Assembly (NCBI GenBank): GCA_000715855.1
Contig: KL571297.1
Coordinates: forward strand, 55,583 to 60,603
Source: Actinoplanes liguriensis
GTDB lineage: Bacteria > Actinomycetota > Actinomycetes > Mycobacteriales > Micromonosporaceae
Reading direction: 5' to 3'
Length of the DNA stretch: 5,021 bases
The position numbers and the translations under genes were made by a program. The first letter of the stretch is position 1. Every line of letters begins with the position of its first letter. Positions 1 to 5,021 of this stretch are shown here, one piece after another. The notes under the pieces are model-generated. The model did no database searches and was not told the DNA's origin. It saw only the letters and a program-made list of their open reading frames with translations.

Positions 1-1
1 C

Positions 2-1042
2 ATGACCGAGCCGATTCGTGTCTTGATCGTGGACGACTCGGCGGTCGTCCGGCAGGTGCTGTCCGCGCGGCTGCGGGAGAACCCGGGCATCGACGTGTCC
101 GGCGCCGTCGCCGATCCGATCTTCGCCATGGAGCACATGAACAAGACCTGGCCCGACGTCGTCGTCCTCGACCTGGAGATGCCCCGGATGGACGGCCTCA
201 CCTTCCTGAAGAAGATCATGGAGGTACGGCCGACGCCGGTCGTCATCTGCTCCACGCTGACCCAGCGCGGCGCGGAGAAGTCGATGGAGGCGCTCGCCGC
301 CGGCGCGGTCGCGGTGATCGAGAAGCCGCAGAGCGGACTGAAGAAGTTCATGGAGACTGACAGCGGCGACATCGTCGCGGCGGTCCGGGCCGCGGCCGTC
401 GCCGGCAAGCGTCCGCGCCGGACCACTCCGGCCGCCGCGCCCGCCCGGCCGGTCGCGGCGCCACCACGGCCGAAGTCGATGGTCAACCTGGTCGCCGTCG
501 GCACGTCCACCGGCGGCACCCAGGCCCTCGAAGTGGTGCTGAAGGCGCTCACCCCCGCGGTGCCCGGCGTGGTCGTCGTCCAGCACATGCCGGAGAAGTT
601 CACCGCCGCCTTCGCCACCCGCCTCGACACCATGTGCCGCGTGCACGTCCGGGAGGCCCGCGACGGCGACCCGGTCGTGCCCGGGCAGGTCCTGGTCGCC
701 CCGGGCGGACGGCACCTCGAGGTGCAGCGGGTGGACACCCGCTATCGCGTACGGGTCTTCGACGGCCCGCCCGTCAACCGGCACCGTCCGTCGGTCGACG
801 TCATGTTCCGCTCGGTGGCTAAGGTCGCCGGCCCGGACGCGCTCGGCGTGATCATGACCGGGATGGGCGACGACGGCGCCCGTGGACTGCTCGAGATGCA
901 CAAGGCCGGCGCCTACACGGTGGCGCAGGACGAGGCCACCTGCGTGGTGTACGGGATGCCCCGGGAGGCTGTCGCGCTCGGGGCCGTGGACCGCGAGACA
1001 CCCCTCTCCTCGATCGCGGAGGTGATCCACCAGCATGGCTAG
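2..1042 (+). CDS. cheB: CheB: chemotaxis response regulator / protein-glutamate methylesterase
   Basis: This cytoplasmic enzyme removes methyl groups from receptor glutamates (and deamidates glutamines) during adaptation, after activation by phosphotransfer from CheA. The 346-residue protein has the complete family layout. A receiver domain (about 4-125) has the acidic pair Asp11/Asp12, phospho-acceptor Asp57 in VLDLEMP and the conserved Lys108 in IEKP. A Pro/Ala/Arg-rich linker (about 138-158) follows, then the methylesterase domain (about 160-343). The catalytic triad is visible as Ser169 (GTSTGG), His195 (VVQHMP) and Asp291 (TGMGDDG). The ATG lies at the second base of the window, so its ribosome binding site is not visible, but starting [13 protein letters not shown] gives the normal family length. 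The stop overlaps the next gene by 8 bp, implying coupled translation. No CheR or CheW is in the window; they may lie upstream. No anomalies are seen within the gene. Confidence 0.96.
   Translation: MTEPIRVLIVDDSAVVRQVLSARLRENPGIDVSGAVADPIFAMEHMNKTWPDVVVLDLEMPRMDGLTFLKKIMEVRPTPVVICSTLTQRGAEKSMEALAAGAVAVIEKPQSGLKKFMETDSGDIVAAVRAAAVAGKRPRRTTPAAAPARPVAAPPRPKSMVNLVAVGTSTGGTQALEVVLKALTPAVPGVVVVQHMPEKFTAAFATRLDTMCRVHVREARDGDPVVPGQVLVAPGGRHLEVQRVDTRYRVRVFDGPPVNRHRPSVDVMFRSVAKVAGPDALGVIMTGMGDDGARGLLEMHKAGAYTVAQDEATCVVYGMPREAVALGAVDRETPLSSIAEVIHQHG
1018..1026 (+). promoter_or_regulatory. Strong Shine-Dalgarno site for the MCP-like gene, inside cheB
   Basis: GGAGGTGAT lies 8 bases before the ATG at 1035 and is close to a perfect complement of the 16S rRNA 3' end. 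It sits within the last codons of cheB. It fixes the start of the next gene at 1035 and indicates the 8-bp overlap is real. Confidence 0.8.
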
Positions 1043-2069
1043 CGTTGTGATCGCGACGGTCGCGCTGGCTGTCGGGGTCGGTGTCGGTTACGCGTTGCGC
1101 AGCCGGCAGCACCCCGCCCAGCCGGCCCTCACCGTCCCGCCGCCGGAGGCCCGGGCGCAGGACCTGACCCGGTTCGCCGGGGCGGTGACCCCGGTCTGGT
1201 CCGCACAGATCGATTCATCGCGTACCCAGATGGAAAATGCCGTCGGACAGCTGACCGAGACCTTCGCCGGCATCGTCGAGAACCTCGACACGGTCCTCAC
1301 CTCGTCGACCGGGGTGCTCGGCGAGGGGCAGGGCGGGGTCTTCGACCGCAGCCGCGAACGTCTCGGCGAGGTGGTCGGCACCCTGGACAGCGCGCTGACC
1401 GGCAAACGCGAGGCCCTCGCCGAGCTGCACTCGCTGCTCAGCCTCAACGAGGAGTTGCGGCAGATGTCCGGCGAGGTCACCCGGATCGCGTCGCAGACCA
1501 ACCTGCTCGCGCTCAACGCCGCGATCGAGGCGCAGCGCATCGGTGAGGCCGGCGCCGCGTTCGGCGTGGTCGCCGGGGAGGTCCGCCAGCTCGCCGACCG
1601 CTCGCAGAACACCAGCGTGCGGATGGTGGAGAAGGTCGACAAGGTGGCGCAGGCGATCGCCGGGGTCCTGAGCACCCAGGAGGCCAGCGCCGAGCACGAG
1701 GGCACCGCGGTCGCCCACGCGCACGGCGAGGTGCAGGCCGTCCTCGACGACCTGATGAGCATGCTGTCGAAGATGCGCGAGTCCTCGCAGGGTCTGGAGC
1801 AGGCCGCCGTCGGCATCCGCGGCGAGATCAGCGAGTCGCTGGTCAACCTGCAGTTCCAGGACCGGGTCAACCAGATGCTGGAGCACCTGCGGGACAACAT
1901 CGGCCGGTTCCCGGACGTCGCGGCGGCGGCCGCCTCCGGGGTGGCGCCGCTGGACGCGCAGGTGCTGCTCGACGAGCTCGCGTCGCGCTACACGATGGCC
2001 GAGGAGCACCAGGCGCACCAGTCCGGCTCGGCCGCCAAGGTCAACGAATCCGAGATCACGTTCTTCTGA
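1035..2069 (+). CDS. Membrane-anchored MCP-like signalling protein without a sensor domain, with a CheZ-like FQDxxxQ motif
   Basis: This 344-residue protein probably signals within the chemosensory array, but its exact role is unknown. Residues 2-21 form one hydrophobic segment followed by RSR, suggesting an N-out anchor with the rest in the cytoplasm. There is no periplasmic sensing domain and no recognisable HAMP domain. Residues about 55-145 look like long helices. Residues 147-190 carry the receptor hairpin tip ([16 protein letters not shown], then [15 protein letters not shown]), the region that contacts CheA and CheW in receptors. The canonical VVADEVR reads VVAGEVR here. After another helical stretch comes [11 protein letters not shown] (272-282), then an Ala-rich probably flexible stretch and the C-terminal ESEITFF. 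FQDxxxQ resembles the catalytic Asp/Gln motif of the CheY phosphatase CheZ. Together with its place directly upstream of cheY, this suggests a CheY-P phosphatase or scaffold role (inference). The simpler label is methyl-accepting chemotaxis protein. The start is supported by a strong ribosome binding site. Confidence 0.88.
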   Translation: MASVVIATVALAVGVGVGYALRSRQHPAQPALTVPPPEARAQDLTRFAGAVTPVWSAQIDSSRTQMENAVGQLTETFAGIVENLDTVLTSSTGVLGEGQGGVFDRSRERLGEVVGTLDSALTGKREALAELHSLLSLNEELRQMSGEVTRIASQTNLLALNAAIEAQRIGEAGAAFGVVAGEVRQLADRSQNTSVRMVEKVDKVAQAIAGVLSTQEASAEHEGTAVAHAHGEVQAVLDDLMSMLSKMRESSQGLEQAAVGIRGEISESLVNLQFQDRVNQMLEHLRDNIGRFPDVAAAAASGVAPLDAQVLLDELASRYTMAEEHQAHQSGSAAKVNESEITFF

Positions 2070-2075
2070 GGGGGA
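2068..2075 (+). promoter_or_regulatory. Ribosome binding site of cheY
   Basis: The purine run GAGGGGGA overlaps the stop codon of the MCP-like gene and lies 5 bases before the cheY ATG. With only 11 bp between the two genes there is no room for a separate promoter, so the genes are most likely cotranscribed. Confidence 0.65.
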
Positions 2076-2080
2076 CGACC

Positions 2081-2449
2081 ATGGCCAAGACGATTCTCAT
2101 CGTGGACGATTCCGCGTCGGTGCGGCAGGTCGTCAGCATCGCCCTGAAGGGCGCCGGGTACGAGGTGATCACCGCCAACGACGGCAAGGACGCGCTCAGC
2201 AAGATGACCGGCGTGCGCATCCACCTGATCATCTCGGACGTGAACATGCCCAACATGGACGGGATCACGTTCGTGGCCGAGGCGAAGAAGCTGCCCGCGT
2301 ACAAGTTCGTGCCGATCATCATGCTCACCACCGAGTCCCAGGACGAGAAGAAGAAGCAGGCCCAAGCGGCCGGCGCGAAGGCGTGGGTCACCAAGCCGTT
2401 CCAGCCCGAGCAGATGCTCAGCGCGGTGTCGAAACTGGTCGCGCCGTGA
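2081..2449 (+). CDS. cheY: CheY: single-domain chemotaxis response regulator
   Basis: CheY carries the output of the pathway: phosphorylated by CheA, it diffuses to the flagellar motor switch and changes rotation. The 122-residue protein is a bare receiver domain of usual CheY length. Visible active-site residues are the acidic pair Asp9/Asp10 (LIVDDS), phospho-acceptor Asp53 (IISDVNMP), Thr83 (MLTTES) and Lys105 (VTKPF). There is no output domain. The lysine-rich stretch EKKKQAQAAGAKAW before TKPF is common in CheY proteins encoded next to cheA. The gene sits between the MCP-like gene and a STAS gene, overlapping the latter by 4 bp, and cheA follows. Other single-domain receivers exist, but this position makes cheY the natural call. 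Flagellar genes are not in the window, so control of a flagellar motor is assumed from the family. Confidence 0.95.
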   Translation: MAKTILIVDDSASVRQVVSIALKGAGYEVITANDGKDALSKMTGVRIHLIISDVNMPNMDGITFVAEAKKLPAYKFVPIIMLTTESQDEKKKQAQAAGAKAWVTKPFQPEQMLSAVSKLVAP

Positions 2450-2715
2450 CCGACACCCCGCTACGGCGGTTCGCCTTCGACGACGAGCTGACCATCGTCA
2501 CCGCGGCCGAGCACCGCGAGCGGCTGCTGGCCGCGCTGGGTGACTCCCACGGCGTACGGCTGGATCTGTCGGGTGTTTCCGATCTTGATACTGCGGGGTT
2601 GCAGGTTCTGCTGCTGGCGCGCGACGAAGGCGCCCGGCTGGGCCTGCCGGTCGAGTTCACCGAGCCCAGCCCGGCCGTCGCCGACGTCCTCGCACTGACC
2701 CGCCTGGAGCTGTAG
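2446..2715 (+). CDS. Small STAS-domain protein (anti-sigma-factor-antagonist-like) of the chemotaxis operon
   Basis: This 89-residue protein is a single STAS domain, the fold of SpoIIAA/RsbV anti-anti-sigma factors and MlaB. The visible signature is RLDLSGVSDLDTAGLQVLL (38-56), with hydrophobic strand, DLDTAG turn and following helix. Thr49 lies where SpoIIAA/RsbV proteins carry the phosphorylated serine, so regulation by phosphorylation is possible but unproven. I chose the GTG at 2446, which overlaps the cheY stop as GTGA. This removes 21 residues of an upstream in-frame extension that merely reads cheY out of frame and has no STAS similarity. No clear Shine-Dalgarno site precedes it, so translation probably depends on termination of cheY. 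No partner anti-sigma kinase gene is in view. I know no established function for such proteins in chemotaxis. The middle of the gene uses unusually many A/T-ending codons (about 2572-2610). Confidence 0.85.
   Translation: MTDTPLRRFAFDDELTIVTAAEHRERLLAALGDSHGVRLDLSGVSDLDTAGLQVLLLARDEGARLGLPVEFTEPSPAVADVLALTRLEL
2706..2709 (+). promoter_or_regulatory. Ribosome binding site of cheA
   Basis: GGAG lies 8 bases before the ATG at 2718, within the last codons of the STAS gene. It supports the cheA start only 2 bp after the STAS stop codon. Confidence 0.55.
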
Positions 2716-2717
2716 GG

Positions 2718-4852
2718 ATGTCGCTCGACGACGGCATGCGCGAAGCGCTCGACATGTTCGTGACCGAGGCCCGTGACCTCGTGCAGCAGCTCGAGGAGGG
2801 GCTGCTGGAGATGGAGGGGCAGCCGCCCGGCGGGGAGGCGGTCAACGCGATCTTCCGGGCCGCGCACACCGTCAAGGGCTCCTCCGGGCTGTTCGGGCTG
2901 CAGGAGCTGGTCGCGTTCACGCACGTGGTGGAGACCGTGCTCGGATCGGTGCGCGAGGGGCCTGTCTCTTATACACATGGTTGGTCAGCGCGCTGCTGCC
3001 GTGCGTCGACCACATCTCGTCGCTGATCGAGGGGATCCCCGAGGGGCGGCTCTCACCCGATGCCGCGCAGGCCGCGACCGGCGCCCGGCTGCTCGCCGGG
3101 CTGGAGCCCTACCTCTCCGAGGGCTCGGCGCCGCTTCCGCCCGCGACGGCCGAGGTGACTGCCGGTTCCGACGCCGCCTGGCACCTCGACCTGCGATTCG
3201 GGCCGGACTGCCTGCGCAACGGCATGGACCCGCTCTCGTTCCTGCGCTACCTGTCGTCGCTCGGCGAGATCACCCACGTCGTGACCGACACCGATCGGCT
3301 GCCCGAGGCCGCCGCGATGGACCCCGAGACGTGCTACCTCGGGTTCGCGGTCGACCTGACCACCGCCGCGCCCAAGAGCGAGATCGAGGCGGTCTTCGAC
3401 TTCGTCCGCGAGGACAGCGACATCCGCATCACCCCTGCGGAGAGCAGCCTCGACGCGTACGTGAAAGCCATCCGGGCCATGCCGGAGAACGACCGGATCG
3501 GCGATGTGCTGATCACCAGCGGCGCGGTCACCGAGCAGGAGATGGCCGAGGCGCTGCGGATCCAGCAGGAGCGCACGGCGAAGCTCGGCAGCGCCACGCC
3601 GGTGCCGATCGGCGAGATCCTGATCGAGCAGGGCATCGTGCCGCGCGACATCGTCGACGCCGCGCTGTCCAAGCAGCGGCGCACCACCGAGACCCGCTCG
3701 TCGCAGGACACCCGCACGATCCGGGTCGACGCCGCCCGCCTCGACAAGCTGATCGACCTGGTCGGCGAGCTGGTCATCGCGCAGTCCAGCACGGGGGTGG
3801 CCGGCGGCGGGATCAGCGAGGCGCAGAGCGAGGTGATGCGCCTGGTCGACGAGGTCCGGCACAGCGCGCTGTCGCTGCGGATGGTGCCGATCGGCACGAC
3901 CCTGCGACGATTCGAGCGCGTCGTGCGGGACGTCTGCATGGAACTGGGCAAGGAGGTGTCGCTGGTGATCACGGGCGGGGACACCGAGATGGACAAGGCC
4001 CTCGTCGAGCGGATCAGCGACCCGTTGCTCCACCTCGTACGCAATAGTCTTGATCATGGCATTGAGCAGGCTGCCGAGCGCCGTCGCCACGGCAAGTCCC
4101 CGCAGGGCACGCTGAGGCTGAACGCCTACCACGACGCCGGCAACATCGTGATCGAGGTGACCGACGACGGGCACGGGCTGGACCGGGACCGGATCCTCGC
4201 CAAGGCGGTGGAGCGCGAGCTGGTCGGGCCGGACGCGGTGCTGACCGACGCCGAGGTCTACAACCTGATCTTCGAGCCGGGGTTCTCGACCGCCGCGTCC
4301 GTCTCCAACCTGTCCGGGCGCGGCGTCGGCATGGACGTCGTCAAACGCAACGTCGGCGCGCTGCGCGGCAGCATCGAGGTGGAGACCACCCGGGGGATCG
4401 GCACCACGATCCGGATCCGGCTGCCGCTGACCCTGGCGATCATCGACGGCTTCCTGGTCGGGGTCGGGCCGTCGTCGTTCATCGTGCCGCTGGACCGGGT
4501 CACCGAGTGCGTCGAGCTGCCGGTGGGACAGCTCGGGCGCGAGTGCATGAACCTGCGCGGCGAGGTGCTGCCGTTCATCCGGCTGCGGCAGCTGTTCCAC
4601 ATCCCGGGGGCGGAGGCGCGGCGGCAGAGCGTGGTGATCGTGGAGCAGTCCGGGCAGCGTACCGGCCTGGTGGTGGACAGTCTGCTCGGCGAGCTGCAGA
4701 CCGTGATCAAGCCGCTGGGGGTGCTGTTCAGCCGGGTCAAGTGCGTCAGCGGATCGACGATCCTGGGCAACGGCGAGATCGCCCTGATCCTGGACGTGGG
4801 ACCGCTGATCGCGGACCATTCGGATCGCGAGGTGGCGGCGCTGGGCGTCTGA
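2718..4852 (+). CDS. cheA: CheA: chemotaxis histidine kinase, frame broken by an adapter remnant at 2962-2978
   Basis: CheA is the dimeric kinase of the receptor array; it autophosphorylates and passes phosphate to CheY and CheB. P1 (from 2718) carries the phospho-acceptor His50 in FRAAHTVKGSSG (codon 2865-2867). After residue 81 (VREG) the frame runs into 17 adapter bases. It resumes one frame over at LVSALLPCVDHIS (2981), the rest of P1. Removing exactly 17 bases restores one 705-residue frame. Then follow a P2-like domain likely to bind response regulators (about 3179-3430), two MshEN-like repeats (3494-3676), P3 dimerisation helices (from about 3716), and P4 with N-box HLVRNSLDHGIE (4031-4066), DDGHGLD, FEPGFST and GRGVGMDVV (4316-4342). 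A C-terminal CheW-like P5 occupies about 4433-4830. All kinase boxes look intact. The interruption is probably artefactual, so the native gene should be functional. A few P1 residues may be missing at the junction. The start has GGAG 8 bases upstream. Confidence 0.93.
2962..2978 (+). other. Tn5/Nextera mosaic-end adapter remnant inside cheA (assembly artefact)
   Basis: CTGTCTCTTATACACAT equals the first 17 of the 19 bases of the Tn5 mosaic end used in tagmentation library kits. It interrupts the conserved P1 domain of cheA and shifts the frame. Its orientation is that of adapter read-through at the right end of a fragment. So the left flank (to 2961) probably ended here in the library and was then joined to the sequence at 2979. 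There is no transposase, inverted partner or 9-bp target duplication, so a real transposon is unlikely. In the three frames it encodes VSYTH, LSLIH and CLLYT, and on the minus strand it creates a false start MCIRDR, a familiar mark of adapter contamination. Confidence 0.95.
3494..3676 (+). repeat. Two MshEN-like 24-residue repeats in the CheA linker
   Basis: Between the P2-like domain and P3, CheA carries two diverged copies of one motif. Copy 1 (3494-3565) begins RIGDVLITSGAV and ends in ALRIQ. Copy 2 (3605-3676) begins PIGEILIEQGIV and ends in ALSKQ. Each is 24 codons long, with Gly at position 3, Leu at 6, Gly at 10, Leu at 21 and Gln at 24. This is the pattern of the MshEN / GspE N-terminal family, where such tandem motifs bind c-di-GMP. 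The spacer is 13 residues rather than the roughly 5 I recall for MshEN, and copy 2 has Pro in place of the leading Arg. Whether it binds a nucleotide here is unknown. Confidence 0.6.
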
Positions 4853-4861
4853 ACCCCGGGC

Positions 4862-4881
4862 ACTGGTGAGCGGTCGCCAGT
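4862..4881 (+). terminator. Stem-loop after cheA, possible transcription terminator
   Basis: ACTGGTGA (4862-4869) pairs with TCGCCAGT (4874-4881) over 8 bp, with one G-U pair and a GCGG loop. It begins 9 bases after the cheA stop codon. The sequence after it (AATGTTCCC) has no U-run, so it is not a classic Rho-independent terminator, though high-GC actinobacteria often lack the U-run. Its position between the che operon and a gene with its own ribosome binding site fits an operon end. The rest of 4853-4958 shows no gene and no convincing -35/-10 pair. Confidence 0.4.
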
Positions 4882-4942
4882 AATGTTCCCTGGGGACCCG
4901 GGGTGGTCGTGAGTGTGAGCCTGGTGGCACGGACACACCACT

Positions 4943-4950
4943 GAGGAAGG
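4943..4950 (+). promoter_or_regulatory. Ribosome binding site of the truncated Tat-substrate gene
   Basis: GAGGAAGG lies 8 bases before the ATG at 4959, a good Shine-Dalgarno match at normal spacing. It is the main reason, with the twin-arginine motif, for calling a gene from so few codons. Confidence 0.65.
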
Positions 4951-4958
4951 TTCCCCAC

Positions 4959-5004
4959 ATGCACACGAACGACTCCCGCCGCCGTTTCCTGATCGCCTCC
5001 GGAT
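4959..5004 (+). CDS. Start of a Tat-exported protein gene, cut off by the contig end
   Basis: Only 15 complete codons are genomic, reading MHTNDSRRRFLIASG, before the adapter remnant begins at 5005. SRRRFLIAS matches the twin-arginine signal motif (S/T-R-R-x-F-L-K) followed by the start of a hydrophobic stretch. The product is therefore probably exported folded through the Tat system, or is a Tat-dependent lipoprotein. The mature protein is not in the window and its function cannot be told. Periplasmic-type binding proteins and oxidoreductases are common Tat cargo, but nothing here chooses between them. It follows cheA in the same direction after 106 bp and has its own ribosome binding site. 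The stem-loop between them suggests it may be a separate unit. Further codons read through the adapter (SVSYTH) are not real. Confidence 0.65.
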
Positions 5005-5021
5005 CTGTCTCTTATACACAT
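5005..5021 (+). other. Tn5/Nextera mosaic-end adapter remnant at the contig end
   Basis: The same 17 bases CTGTCTCTTATACACAT as at 2962-2978, in the same orientation, form the very last bases of the window. This is untrimmed adapter read-through marking a contig end. Minus-strand reading frames that start here with MCIRDR or MYKRQ are products of the adapter, not genes. Confidence 0.96.

Noticed and set aside
2383..2715. A longer, 110-residue version of the STAS protein
   Set aside because: The extra 21 residues simply read the end of cheY in another frame and have no STAS similarity; the GTG at 2446 overlapping the cheY stop is the natural start.
2418..2978. Minus-strand protein starting MCIRDR
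   Set aside because: Its start codon and first residues come from the adapter sequence and the rest is antisense to the STAS gene and cheA. The same holds for minus-strand frames starting at 5019-5021.
2981..4852. A separate 623-residue CheA lacking P1, starting at TTG 2981
   Set aside because: The TTG is the Leu codon of the P1 continuation LVSALLPCVDHIS. There is no ribosome binding site before it, and removal of the 17 adapter bases joins it in frame to the upstream P1 half.
4881..4886. TAATGT as a -10 box for the Tat-substrate gene
   Set aside because: It fits TAnnnT, but no -35-like sequence lies at proper spacing and it directly abuts the stem-loop; too weak to list as a promoter.
4853..4904. 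Perfect 8-bp inverted repeat ACCCCGGG / CCCGGGGT around the stem-loop
   Set aside because: Each arm contains the self-complementary CCCGGG, so a match is likely by chance in GC-rich DNA, and the arms lie 36 bases apart. The internal 8-bp stem is the better structure.
3053..4966. A 637-codon open frame on the minus strand opposite cheA
   Set aside because: It mirrors the codon structure of cheA in high-GC DNA, has an Arg/His/Asp/Gln-rich composition typical of antisense shadows and shows no recognisable domain, while the + strand carries a complete set of kinase motifs.
2962..5021. A real Tn5-type transposon bounded by the two mosaic-end sequences
   Set aside because: The two copies are in direct rather than inverted orientation, only 17 of 19 bases are present in each, the DNA between is ordinary cheA with no transposase, and no 9-bp target duplication is seen. 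Adapter contamination explains all of this.

Overview
The window is about 5 kb of high-GC DNA carrying a compact chemotaxis operon on the + strand: cheB, a membrane-anchored MCP-like signalling protein, cheY, a small STAS-domain protein, and cheA. Strong GC preference at third codon positions, purine-rich Shine-Dalgarno sites, a GTG start and tightly overlapping genes point to a motile high-GC Gram-positive bacterium. An Actinoplanes-like member of the Micromonosporales is my best guess, but this is inference from style and gene content and was not tested by any search.

Layout: cheB (2-1042) starts one base inside the left edge. It overlaps by 8 bp an MCP-like gene (1035-2069), which is followed after 11 bp by cheY (2081-2449). 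A STAS gene (2446-2715) overlaps cheY by 4 bp, and cheA (2718-4852) begins 2 bp after it. A 106-bp gap (4853-4958) holds a stem-loop just after the cheA stop and then a good ribosome binding site. The last 46 genomic bases are the start of a gene for a Tat-exported protein, cut off by the right edge. No promoter is visible inside the operon, and the five che genes look like one translationally coupled unit.

How they work together: CheA phosphorylates itself on a histidine in its P1 domain and passes the phosphate to CheY (motor control) and CheB (receptor demethylation). The MCP-like protein has one N-terminal membrane anchor and the conserved receptor tip but no sensing domain. Near its C-terminus it has an FQDxxxQ motif resembling the catalytic motif of the CheY phosphatase CheZ, so it may be a CheY-P sink or scaffold rather than a receptor. 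The linker of CheA carries two 24-residue repeats resembling the c-di-GMP-binding motif of MshEN domains.

An important caveat is that the 17-base sequence of the Tn5/Nextera mosaic end occurs twice in the same orientation, at 2962-2978 inside cheA and at 5005-5021 at the very end of the window. These are almost certainly library adapter remnants. The internal copy breaks the cheA reading frame artificially, and the terminal copy marks a contig end. The gene set is otherwise that of a normal chemotaxis operon. The most interesting biology is the possible CheZ-like motif in the MCP-like protein and the MshEN-like repeats in CheA.
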